This document shows, piece by piece, positions 1-7,437 of a stretch of DNA of 64,000 nucleotides (position 1 is the first letter of the stretch; each line of letters starts with the position of its first letter). This DNA comes from a virus, in IMG/VR virus record IMGVR_UViG_3300013006_000023, positions 1 through 64,000 of that record. The stretch is one strand, 5' to 3'. Made by a program: the position numbers and the translations under genes. The notes below the pieces were generated by a model. That model saw nothing but the letters and a program-made list of their open reading frames with translations, did not search any database and was not told the DNA's origin.

Positions 1-120
1 TATGAAAATTGTTGGCTTAAGGATGAGAGGTTAAAGGACAAGGTAACTGTTTTAAAAGGAACAGTGGAAGAACGCATGGAAGCAATTAAAATAAAACTAC
101 ATGAATACGCAATTAGATAA
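1..120 (+). CDS. C-terminal end of an unidentified protein (partial)
   Basis: An open frame runs from the first base to a TAA at 118-120 and gives 39 C-terminal residues that are charged and helix-like (they end HEYAIR). The beginning lies outside the window. The last 20 bases overlap the start of queF, a coupling typical of genes in one operon, so it may be another gene of the deazaguanine pathway. The fragment is too short to identify. Confidence 0.6.
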   Translation, partial: YENCWLKDERLKDKVTVLKGTVEERMEAIKIKLHEYAIR

Positions 121-1021
121 CAGTAACATATCAAAGCATCTTGGTAAAATAACTGGGTACAAATGTACCTATGACCCTTCTCTCTTAGTTCGTGAGCCAA
201 GGCAGAACAATAGAAAGCATTTGGATATCTCTGATGATAATCCACCGTTTTGTGGCTATGATGTTTGGAATGCTTATGAAGTGTCTTGTCTGACTGGTGA
301 AGGCATGCCCATTTCAGCCATTGCCAAAGTTGTATACCCTGCAACCAACAAGTACATTGTGGAGTCCAAGTCCATCAAGCTGTACATGAACACTTTCAAC
401 ATGGAGACGTATCAGGGCAACATTATTAGTGTCTTGCAGCAATTAGAAGCTGTGATGGAAAACGATTTGTCTAAGCTATTAGAAACAGAAGTTAGAGTTT
501 GTGTCAGACTTACAAAAGCTATTGATGATGCAATGTACTATCCACCCTTGTTCTCTACTGCTGATTATCCTACATTGGAAAACAATATTGATGTGACGTC
601 CATTAAGTCAAGAGGATATAAAGAGGATCCCTCTCTTCTTGGCTGGTTGGAAGGTGATTCGAATAAAGTGCAGCGCTTTCATTCAGCCCTTTTAAAGAGT
701 AATTGCAGGGTCACATCTCAACCGGATTGGGGGGATGTTTATATTCATTACAAAGGTCCTTATGAGCTCAATCAAACCTCTTTGTTGCAATACATTGTTT
801 CATTCAGAGATGAATGCCATTTTCATGAGGAAATTTGCGAGACCATTTACAAGCGGTTATATGACTTGGTTAAGCCAGAAGAGCTGATGGTAGCTTGTCT
901 GTATGTTAGACGTGGTGGAATTGATATCAATCCCATTAGAGCCAATAGCCCAGAACTGTTGAAGCAGAATGGTGCTTTGTGGGATAAGTGGAAGTACTTC
1001 ACCAAGACAGTGCGACAATAA
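101..1021 (+). CDS. queF: NADPH-dependent preQ0 reductase QueF
   Basis: QueF reduces the nitrile of 7-cyano-7-deazaguanine (preQ0) to the aminomethyl group of preQ1 using NADPH. At 306 residues it has the length of the two-domain (type II) bacterial enzyme. Visible signatures are the ESKSIKLY substrate motif (residues 88-95), the nucleophile Cys202 in NCRVTSQPDW, FHEE (241-244), and the C-terminal RRGGIDINP (270-278). The start overlaps the preceding frame by 20 bp. In this window it completes a pathway with FolE (27139), QueD (25820), QueE (23367) and QueC (44038), which are dispersed rather than clustered. The family assignment is secure; whether preQ1 ends up in phage DNA, in tRNA or elsewhere is inference. 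Confidence 0.93.
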   Translation: MNTQLDNSNISKHLGKITGYKCTYDPSLLVREPRQNNRKHLDISDDNPPFCGYDVWNAYEVSCLTGEGMPISAIAKVVYPATNKYIVESKSIKLYMNTFNMETYQGNIISVLQQLEAVMENDLSKLLETEVRVCVRLTKAIDDAMYYPPLFSTADYPTLENNIDVTSIKSRGYKEDPSLLGWLEGDSNKVQRFHSALLKSNCRVTSQPDWGDVYIHYKGPYELNQTSLLQYIVSFRDECHFHEEICETIYKRLYDLVKPEELMVACLYVRRGGIDINPIRANSPELLKQNGALWDKWKYFTKTVRQ

Positions 1022-1414
1022 TTAACCGTTAAGATTCCAAAGCCTGAGGCCTTCAGGGCTCACGCTATCAAAACCATTATCAGCTAATGTCTGTGTTCCA
1101 ACACCTGTTACACAAGTAAAGATTGAGCTTGATCTGTCTGCTCTTTGCAGTGCAAATTGCACACCATTATAGGCTCTGTCAACTCTAAAAGTTGTATTAA
1201 CACCATCTAGAGTGCCTGTAAGAATTGCATATGTGTTTGTCAAGGTACGGGTAGCAGCTTGAAACAACAATGATTGTGCGGTGCTGCCTAAAGTAACTAA
1301 GTTAACACCTAAAAAATTACCTGCAGCATTAAAAGCTGACTTTGATAGATTTAGAGATGTGGGGTTTGAAGCAGTTGGTTCTGCAACTTGAAATGAAAAT
1401 ACTATTGATGCCAT
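1022..1414 (-). CDS. Small late protein, probable virion component
   Basis: A 130-residue protein rich in Ser, Thr, Ala and Asn, with alternating hydrophobic positions that suggest a beta-structured domain. I recognise no family. It starts MASIVF and is preceded at 1421-1428 by AATAAATA with a 6-base gap, the same arrangement as tail sheath gp18; the sequence around both starts is nearly identical (AATAAATA, six AT bases, ATGGC). Since it lies just beyond the terminator that ends the gp23 transcript, it is probably its own late transcription unit. A capsid decoration or fibre-associated role is plausible but unproven. Its 3' end abuts the end of queF (convergent). Confidence 0.75.
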   Translation of the reverse strand: MASIVFSFQVAEPTASNPTSLNLSKSAFNAAGNFLGVNLVTLGSTAQSLLFQAATRTLTNTYAILTGTLDGVNTTFRVDRAYNGVQFALQRADRSSSIFTCVTGVGTQTLADNGFDSVSPEGLRLWNLNG

Positions 1415-1420
1415 ATAAAT

Positions 1421-1428
1421 TATTTATT
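1421..1428 (-). promoter_or_regulatory. T4-type late promoter motif AATAAATA
   Basis: The complement of tatttatt reads AATAAATA, one mismatch from the T4 late element TATAAATA. The gap to the ATG at 1414 is 6 bases. Confidence 0.7.
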
Positions 1429-1455
1429 CTAAATAGTCAATTTTTTTATAATAAC

Positions 1456-1489
1456 CAAAAAAAAAGGGCCTCGCAAGAGGCCCTTTTTT
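1456..1489. terminator. Bidirectional intrinsic terminator after gp23
   Basis: A perfect 7-bp GC-rich stem (GGGCCTC at 1466-1472 pairing with GAGGCCC at 1477-1483) with a GCAA tetraloop is flanked by an A run (1456-1465) and a T run (1484-1489). It can therefore work on both strands. Its main role is probably to end the minus-strand head-gene transcript after the major capsid gene. Confidence 0.9.
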
Positions 1490-1547
1490 AAAGCTCCCGG
1501 GACGGACCGGGTGAAAAACTCTTTCTTTTGTTAATCCCAACTACTTC

Positions 1548-3044
1548 TTAGAAGTAGACGGCTTGTGTTCCAGGCGTAAATGCTACACCGAGACCAGACA
1601 CAATGATAACGTGATAATAAAGATTCGCACCAAAGATGTTATCTACAACACCATAACGGGTTAATAGACCAACACGAGGTGAGAAATCATTAGGACCAAT
1701 CGTTCTCTGCACCATGACCGGAATATATGGACAATAGATGATACCAGTGTCATAGAATTCAGGACCCTTGTAACCAAGGAGTGCATACTCAAGACGAGGC
1801 GGGGTACGAGTGGTACCGGCAGGGAACGGGCCCTTACCAGCATAGTTACCACCTGCACCAGCTTCAAATTGAGCTTCTGTGCGTGTGTCACGATAAACAT
1901 TAAAACGACCACCAAGCGAGCCTACCTTTGCGACACCAACTGGCTGAGTGTTAACATTGCCTTGGACCGGTACCCACTGAAATTCAGGGAGCATTTCCAA
2001 GATGGCGCAAACACGAGGCGTACCAACAATAAAGTTAGCAGCACCACGACGATTGCGAACAGCAATTCTGTTAGCCTCAACAATTAGTCTCTGATAGAAG
2101 TCACGATTACGTTCAACGAGCCAGCGACCATCTGCAGAAGCAGGAGACCAGACTGAGAAGCCTGTTCCTAATCCGGCATTAAGGGCGGTTTGGATCATAC
2201 GAATAATCATTTCGCGATCAATTTCGGCCTGCAACTCATACGACATAGCGTTGGTGAGTTCGGTATCGATATCGATGCCATTCATATTCTTAAGATCCTG
2301 CTCTAACTCTACAGACCAGCGGGCTGAAAGTCTACGAGTTCCTGCTTCAACAGCAGTCTTTTCGAAACTCACAACAACCTGCGGAATCTTTGAAGTTAGC
2401 TCAAACTGACTGAGCAATTGTGCAACACCTTGATCCTGCGGCAACATTGCAAAATACGAGTTACCGGAAAGAGTTCCGGCAGACGTACCAGTGAAGCGCG
2501 TATCGAGGTATTGATAGCCCAACTCGGCACCAGATGATTGTGCAGCAGCAGGTGAGGCATTATCGGAACTTCCGAGTGAGCCGTCGCCGCCGTTGACCTG
2601 TGTACCGAGGGATGAACCTTCGTACTTATATCTTAAAGCAAAAGCAAGACCTACTGGGCCGCTCATGGGTTGCACACCAACGATTTCGTTAGTGATCAAC
2701 TCAGGAAACGTACGGCGAATCATGGGAATGAGGATCTTAGGGAGACGAGCATCGCCAGCAGCGTATGCGGAGTCATTCTGCGAAGGGAACTGGTTACCAT
2801 AGTAACCGGCGCCAGCAGCAGGACCACCAAATACATTGCTTGTGCCACCAGCAACGTTGCTGGCTTCAAAACACCACTTCTCTTGGTTTTCCAGGAGGAT
2901 GGCGGTGTTTAAGCGAGTGTGATCGTCTTCAATTGCGCGAACGTTATCTGAGGAGTAATCCAATACTGGACCCCACTTCTCGAGAAGAACCTTAGCGCGT
3001 GACTCATCAATGTAAGCCTGTGTAGGACGGATTTGTTTTGACAT
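1548..3044 (-). CDS. 23: Major capsid protein gp23
   Basis: Major head subunit of 498 residues (T4 gp23 is 521). The N-terminal segment resembles the T4 propiece and contains a likely gp21 cleavage point at CFE|ASNVAGG (Glu60/Ala61). The following region includes GVQPMSGPVGLAFALRY, matching the conserved T4 segment around GVQPM. A clear Shine-Dalgarno sequence (AAGGA, complement of 3057-3061) sits 12 bases upstream of the ATG, unlike most late genes here. It is last in the block gp20, connector candidate, gp4, gp21, core, scaffold, capsid, and a strong terminator follows. The glycine-rich arm after the cleavage site is imitated by a 78-residue protein at 33131. Confidence 0.95.
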   Translation of the reverse strand: MSKQIRPTQAYIDESRAKVLLEKWGPVLDYSSDNVRAIEDDHTRLNTAILLENQEKWCFEASNVAGGTSNVFGGPAAGAGYYGNQFPSQNDSAYAAGDARLPKILIPMIRRTFPELITNEIVGVQPMSGPVGLAFALRYKYEGSSLGTQVNGGDGSLGSSDNASPAAAQSSGAELGYQYLDTRFTGTSAGTLSGNSYFAMLPQDQGVAQLLSQFELTSKIPQVVVSFEKTAVEAGTRRLSARWSVELEQDLKNMNGIDIDTELTNAMSYELQAEIDREMIIRMIQTALNAGLGTGFSVWSPASADGRWLVERNRDFYQRLIVEANRIAVRNRRGAANFIVGTPRVCAILEMLPEFQWVPVQGNVNTQPVGVAKVGSLGGRFNVYRDTRTEAQFEAGAGGNYAGKGPFPAGTTRTPPRLEYALLGYKGPEFYDTGIIYCPYIPVMVQRTIGPNDFSPRVGLLTRYGVVDNIFGANLYYHVIIVSGLGVAFTPGTQAVYF

Positions 3045-3120
3045 AATAATTAATTTTCCTTTGTGTATTGTCGACCTTATAATTCTTTTCAGGGCATAGC
3101 CCTCAGAAATCTAGTAAAAC

Positions 3121-3999
3121 TTAATATTTACCTAATTCACTCAGGTAAGAATTAAAAGAGGGATCATTTTCATCCTTCAACTCAACTGATTCAGCCACCA
3201 CAGGACGATCAACTTCTTTAGTCACAGTCTCTGTGATTGCTTCTCTTTTTAGATTTCCAAGTCGCTCAACTTCGGCGGTATCAAGCATCTTAAGCGTGTA
3301 ATCGAAATTTTCTTTAATGAACTCGTATGACTTTTGAGAGAGCATTCTTTTCATATACTTCTTCTCTTTTTCATCGAGATCGGAAACTTTCGTTTCTAAG
3401 AGAACAGCAGCTTTAAGCTTCTTATTCTCTTCGCTAAGATTATTGATCTCCTTGTTAGCAACTTCAAGCTGATTAACAGCTTCATCTATTTTTGTCTTTC
3501 CGTCAATTACAGCATCACGAATTCCTTCGCTTGCCATAATCATATCAACAGAAAGCATTTTGCGGAAATTTTCTAGAACAGCAACTGCTCTTTTATTCTT
3601 CACCGCTTCATTAATGTCAGCCATGGGCAGCTTCTCATCAATATAATTTTCTAAGTATTTAGAAATATTCTCAACTAAATTGGTCTTGAAGCTTGAGGCT
3701 TCACTGTTTAAAACTTTTTCGTACTTCTCGACAACAGTCTTTAATTTGACTGCTCTGTCTGCATCAATAGCACCAACAACTTTTTTCAACTTATTTGTAT
3801 GATCGGCATCAATGGCTTCAATTAGTGTTTCGAGTTTTTTTGAATAATCTTCATCTTGTTCAATCAAAGCTTTTTCAACATGAAGCTTTACTTTCTCATC
3901 CACAGAAGCATTAAATGCCGATTCAATGTCTTTTAAGACATCTTCTGTCAAGATATCTTTTGCAACCGTCTTTAATGTGTCTGTTATGTTTGTTTCCAT
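3121..3999 (-). CDS. 22: Prohead scaffold protein gp22
   Basis: A 292-residue, strongly charged, mostly helical protein lying between the core/protease genes and the capsid gene, the T4 gp22 position. The middle holds near-repeats of a heptad-like unit (LIEAIDADHTNKLK followed by VVGAIDADRAVKLK), then long coiled-coil segments. ILTED near the N-terminus and other (L/I)xE sites fit a core protein degraded by gp21 during head maturation. Its start is one base from the stop of the upstream core gene, so translation is probably coupled. Identification rests on synteny and composition, as is usual for this fast-evolving family. Confidence 0.85.
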   Translation of the reverse strand: METNITDTLKTVAKDILTEDVLKDIESAFNASVDEKVKLHVEKALIEQDEDYSKKLETLIEAIDADHTNKLKKVVGAIDADRAVKLKTVVEKYEKVLNSEASSFKTNLVENISKYLENYIDEKLPMADINEAVKNKRAVAVLENFRKMLSVDMIMASEGIRDAVIDGKTKIDEAVNQLEVANKEINNLSEENKKLKAAVLLETKVSDLDEKEKKYMKRMLSQKSYEFIKENFDYTLKMLDTAEVERLGNLKREAITETVTKEVDRPVVAESVELKDENDPSFNSYLSELGKY

Positions 4000-4000
4000 A

Positions 4001-5185
4001 TTAAAATATTTTGTTGTTTAGAGAATTCTCAATCCTTTCTTTTAACTTAGAACTGATGATGCTCTCTAAATATTTATTGGCTTCAGCGTAATTTTTTTGT
4101 GATATATTGTGAATAAATTTTACTATATCTGAAGATTCCTTAATCTTCTTTTTCTTTTTCTTTTTTCTATCTTCTTCATCTTCACCTTTAATAGCCCCTT
4201 TTATTTCCTTAACTGCACCGGGAGCAGCACCACCAATGAGACCACCAAGAGCAGCGGCACCAGCCGTTCCACCCATTAACCCGCCAGCTACGGCACCAAG
4301 AGTACCTGTGGCCAAGCCTTCCTTAGCTATAATCTTTTTTTTCTTTTTCTTTGACTCTTCCATCTCATTATTATTTATTGGCTTATTACCATTTTTCTGC
4401 TGTAATTTTTTATTAATAGCTTTAGCAGCTAAATCTGTCCCAGCTTGTAAAGCTATTTGTCGTGCAATTGCTGGGGCTAGTGCGTTTGCTCCTGCTGCTA
4501 AAGCTCCTACAAATTCTTTTACAACTTCTGGTTGCATTGACTCCATAGCTGTAAGAAGATATGTATCGAGAGTATCATCATCTTTTAATCCATACTTCTT
4601 TTTAATAGTTTCTCTATCCTTGTCAACTGAAGTCGATCGGCCGTAAAAAATATCTTGTGCCGCGGGATCAGCTTTTATCTTGTTTATTGTGTCTTTGGAT
4701 AATGATGTGGATGTCGACGAAGATGGAGCCACTGGCGAGGATGCAGTTACTGGTGATGCTGGTTTGGTGGCAGTTCCTGCAGTGGGAGTAGTTAACACAG
4801 GCGGGGTTGCTCCTGGAGCTGCTGCTGTGGGTGTGGCGGGTGATGCAGCTGTGCGTGCAGCAGGTGATGATGCAGAACTATTGGACAGCATGTTAATCAC
4901 AGAGTCAGGTATGTCAATATTAAATCTTTTTTTGAAAACATCTTTTGCAACTGCTGGTCCCACTTGTTTAATAACAGGAGCTAATGCGTTAATCAAAGAG
5001 CTGCCTATTTGTCCTGCAGAGCTACTAATCTTAGAAATGGTATCTGGATTTTTTGATACAAATTTACCAACTTGTTTGCCAAGTTTGTTTGCTTTGTACA
5101 ATGCTGCCCCACCAAGAGTTGCAGCAAGAGCTCCTTTGCCAAGCGCACCAAAGTTTACTTCGTTGACCAAATTACCATTCTTCAT
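4001..5185 (-). CDS. Prohead core protein, gp67-like C-terminus
   Basis: A 394-residue protein of unusual build. Residues 13-32 and about 285-330 are Gly/Ala-rich and hydrophobic, residues about 105-165 are an Ala/Pro/Thr/Ser linker, and there are two lysine runs. The last 50 residues (IKESSDIVKFIHNIS onward, ending NNKIF) resemble the short prohead-core protein gp67, whose T4 version begins with a similar helical segment. It lies between gp21 and gp22, close to where T4 carries 67 and 68. It overlaps gp21 by 4 bp. A late motif inside the gene (4372-4379) precedes an in-frame ATG at 4363, so a shorter C-terminal form of 120 residues may also be made. The long hydrophobic part has no T4 counterpart I know. 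Confidence 0.75.
   Translation of the reverse strand: MKNGNLVNEVNFGALGKGALAATLGGAALYKANKLGKQVGKFVSKNPDTISKISSSAGQIGSSLINALAPVIKQVGPAVAKDVFKKRFNIDIPDSVINMLSNSSASSPAARTAASPATPTAAAPGATPPVLTTPTAGTATKPASPVTASSPVAPSSSTSTSLSKDTINKIKADPAAQDIFYGRSTSVDKDRETIKKKYGLKDDDTLDTYLLTAMESMQPEVVKEFVGALAAGANALAPAIARQIALQAGTDLAAKAINKKLQQKNGNKPINNNEMEESKKKKKKIIAKEGLATGTLGAVAGGLMGGTAGAAALGGLIGGAAPGAVKEIKGAIKGEDEEDRKKKKKKKIKESSDIVKFIHNISQKNYAEANKYLESIISSKLKERIENSLNNKIF
4372..4379 (-). promoter_or_regulatory. Intragenic late promoter motif AATAAATA
   Basis: It lies inside the gp67-like gene, 8 bases before the in-frame ATG at 4363 (MEESKKKK). It could drive a separate transcript for the lysine-rich C-terminal third. 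Confidence 0.45.
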
Positions 5186-5853
5186 ACAGTTTTAAGCACT
5201 TTGAAGAAGCTAATAATCTGTTCCTTTAAATAGTCCTGAACATCTTTTCTGGGCAAATTCAAAAGTGAACGCTCGAAATTACTATAAACTTCTTCAAGAT
5301 ATTTGTCGTCTTTCAATACAAACTGTTTGCTTTCTAGAATTCCATTAACGAAAGCTTTGGGGCACGACGGATCAGCCACACAATCAATGGCTACCAGTCT
5401 CATGTCTGTAACACGGTTGATACCACCTGCTTCTTCATTCAATTTCCCTAGAGCGCGGCTTGACATGCCCACTCTAACACCATCATTGATTAAAGATCTG
5501 ACAATCTGACCCATGGGGGTGGACAATACTTGGCTCCTGCCCATGACGTAATTGTTTTCAACTTTAAGATTTGTAACAATGTGACATGCTCTCTCTAAAT
5601 CTACCTCAGCGCTTGTGGGATGATTCAATTCACCCATGGCTCTTTTGGGTTCAACCATTTCCTTTACATAGCGGTTTACTTCCTTGACCATGTCATCTTT
5701 AGAATAAATTCTTTGGTTTTTATTAACCGTTTCATACATCATGTATGGCCCTTGAATAAATAATTTGGCCGCTCCTTTAGAATTTTTTTCTTCTAGAATA
5801 TATTCAAATTGTTCTTCTGGTGCAGGTGTTTCGACTAATAATCTATATGCCAT
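5182..5853 (-). CDS. 21: Prohead maturation protease gp21
   Basis: Serine protease that cleaves scaffold, capsid and internal proteins during head maturation. At 223 residues it is close to T4 gp21 (212). The conserved GELNHP (His78) and GMSSRA (Ser131/Ser132) segments are the catalytic His and Ser regions of this family. Its own N-terminus (MAYRLLVETP) contains LVE, a possible self-cleavage site. A late motif AATAAATA lies 5 bases before the start. The stop overlaps the core-protein start by 4 bp. Its expected cleavage rule, after (L/I)xE, is what links many small late proteins elsewhere in this window. Confidence 0.93.
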   Translation of the reverse strand: MAYRLLVETPAPEEQFEYILEEKNSKGAAKLFIQGPYMMYETVNKNQRIYSKDDMVKEVNRYVKEMVEPKRAMGELNHPTSAEVDLERACHIVTNLKVENNYVMGRSQVLSTPMGQIVRSLINDGVRVGMSSRALGKLNEEAGGINRVTDMRLVAIDCVADPSCPKAFVNGILESKQFVLKDDKYLEEVYSNFERSLLNLPRKDVQDYLKEQIISFFKVLKTV

Positions 5854-5858
5854 AATAT

Positions 5859-5866
5859 TATTTATT
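5859..5866 (-). promoter_or_regulatory. Late promoter motif AATAAATA before gp21
   Basis: Complement of tatttatt; the gap to the gp21 ATG (5853) is 5 bases, leaving no room for a Shine-Dalgarno sequence downstream of the motif. Confidence 0.7.
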
Positions 5867-5883
5867 AATTTGTAATGTATTTA

Positions 5884-6336
5884 TTATAAACCTAGCTCTT
5901 TCTCTGTTAATATTAGAAACTTATAACTCCTTTGTGCACACCATTTTTTAGCCGCCTGCCATTTGGCTGCATTTTGAATATATCGTCTACCCTCATATAT
6001 AACAGTGCTATTGCGCTTTTTGCCTGTTGTTGGTGGTTTTGTCTGACTGCTTGGTTTTATTTCGACAATATATTTAGACACTGTGTCACCTTCTTTGATT
6101 ACAAGCACACCATCAGTAAAATAACGGTGCACTTTACCGTCTATTGGATTGGTGTAAGGGATGACTATTGCTTCACTTGCCCATTCTAATACATTACTGT
6201 TCTCATCACACCATCTAAAAAATTTTAACTCCCATCCACTTCGGTACACTGGGTAGCCTTTGCCTACATATTTCTTATGGTTTCTTGGCTTGAAAACTCC
6301 TTGACGGAATTTACCTGAACTATTGATGGGTATCAT
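5884..6336 (-). CDS. 4: Head completion protein gp4, PD-(D/E)XK nuclease-like
   Basis: A 150-residue homologue of T4 gp4 (gp50/gp65 group), the protein that finishes DNA-filled heads before tails attach. The segment VYRSGWELKFFRWCDEN followed by VIPYTNPIDGKVHRYFTD matches the family. D-x(n)-E-x-K (Asp in YFTDG, then VEIKP) gives the PD-(D/E)XK nuclease-fold signature. Its ATG overlaps the end of the upstream connector gene by 4 bp. No separate promoter is visible. Confidence 0.9.
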   Translation of the reverse strand: MIPINSSGKFRQGVFKPRNHKKYVGKGYPVYRSGWELKFFRWCDENSNVLEWASEAIVIPYTNPIDGKVHRYFTDGVLVIKEGDTVSKYIVEIKPSSQTKPPTTGKKRNSTVIYEGRRYIQNAAKWQAAKKWCAQRSYKFLILTEKELGL

Positions 6337-7409
6337 CCTACAAAGAATGATGGAGGTGCAGCATCTCCCAGCCCTGGTGCGCCTTCATATAGTTTTTGCT
6401 CAAGCGCGGCTTTCTCACTCAAGCCTTGATTGAGCAAGTCACTGTAATTAATTTGCCCGCCACCAAATAATTGGGTTCCTGTGTATTTACCTCTTACGTT
6501 ACCAATACATATCTTTGTTAATGCGAGAGCATATTGATAGACCCAATGCTCCTTGATTAAATCACGCAACGGTCTTTCCACATAACAACTAACAACACCA
6601 TAAAATCTGCTTCCTGAGCCTGGGGTTCTGGGTGGTGGGTAGAAAACCAGATACTGTGTGCGGTCATCAAAAGTAAAGTATCTTCTTTGAGCTAAAAGTT
6701 TTTCTCTTACTTCTAGCCAATTCTTAAGGGTGTACCAACTAATCAAATCAAACCCATAGTTACCCATGGCATAACTAAAATATGTTTGCTGAGCTAAAGT
6801 TTGTTCAATAGTGAACAATGTATTGACACCAGTTGTAGAACCCTCTTCAAAATCTATGATATCAATAACTTTTCTATAATCCATTACATCATAGTCAAAA
6901 CTGTTAACAAGTGATGCTTGTGAGTTTCTGGAAGGCTCGAAATAATTGCCGAGTATACCGTTAAAATTTATAACACTTAGATAGTTATATTTTGTTAAAA
7001 TTTGGTTTTCGAAAATACCATCCTTATAGGTTGCTGATAGAGAAGTTGAAGTAGAAAAGGCTTGAGAAGAAATTGATGATGTTGCAACATATACTGTGTT
7101 GTTTGGTGTATTGACTCTGTTGAAAGTCGGTGTAATACTAAACAATTCATCAAGTTTTACACCCTTGTAGTCTTTGTAAAGATCAGAATCAAAAACAAGT
7201 ATTTCTTCTGTATAGCCTGCAAACTTTGCAAACATTTCGCATGCTATGGATATGTTCTCAAATAGTTGATCCTGATGTACTTCCACATTGATCATTGGTG
7301 CACCAAGTGAACGAGAGATGCGTTCACCCAATCTCTGAAATGAATCCATCTTACTGTTGAGATTGGTGCTTTGAAATGCTGTTATCGGGGTAATTGCAGA
7401 ACAGTCCAT
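6333..7409 (-). CDS. Virion structural protein, probable neck/connector (gp13-like)
   Basis: A 358-residue protein between portal gp20 and gp4. The N-terminal helix region (MDSFQRLGERISRSLG), a Ser/Thr-rich middle, and a conserved C-terminal helical part (ALTKICIGNVRGKYTG, then GGGQINYSDLLNQGLSEK) fit a head-to-tail connector that packs against the portal. I relate it to the gp13/neck group by position and appearance only. ATTAAATA lies 5 bases before the start. It overlaps gp4 by 4 bp. Confidence 0.6.
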   Translation of the reverse strand: MDCSAITPITAFQSTNLNSKMDSFQRLGERISRSLGAPMINVEVHQDQLFENISIACEMFAKFAGYTEEILVFDSDLYKDYKGVKLDELFSITPTFNRVNTPNNTVYVATSSISSQAFSTSTSLSATYKDGIFENQILTKYNYLSVINFNGILGNYFEPSRNSQASLVNSFDYDVMDYRKVIDIIDFEEGSTTGVNTLFTIEQTLAQQTYFSYAMGNYGFDLISWYTLKNWLEVREKLLAQRRYFTFDDRTQYLVFYPPPRTPGSGSRFYGVVSCYVERPLRDLIKEHWVYQYALALTKICIGNVRGKYTGTQLFGGGQINYSDLLNQGLSEKAALEQKLYEGAPGLGDAAPPSFFVG

Positions 7410-7414
7410 AATTT

Positions 7415-7422
7415 TATTTAAT
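7415..7422 (-). promoter_or_regulatory. Late promoter motif ATTAAATA
   Basis: A variant of the late element, 5 bases before the ATG at 7409. Confidence 0.55.
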
Positions 7423-7437
7423 AAAAATTACTATATA

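Noticed and set aside
1-120. DpdA-type transglycosylase as the gene cut off at the left edge
   Set aside because: Attractive because it overlaps queF, but 39 C-terminal residues show no diagnostic motif.
3075-3082. TTATAAGG on the minus strand as gp23 late promoter
   Set aside because: Two or more mismatches and a different distance from the start; gp23 has a normal Shine-Dalgarno and may be transcribed from promoters upstream.
3700-3860. Internal repeats in the scaffold gene as a DNA repeat element
   Set aside because: The similarity is at protein level (coiled-coil units) and typical of scaffold proteins; not a mobile or regulatory repeat.
4236-5195. Two long plus-strand open frames opposite the gp67-like gene
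   Set aside because: They mirror the Ala/Pro/Ser-rich and lysine-rich repeats of the minus-strand gene, have no motif or start signal, and would overlap a well-placed core gene completely.
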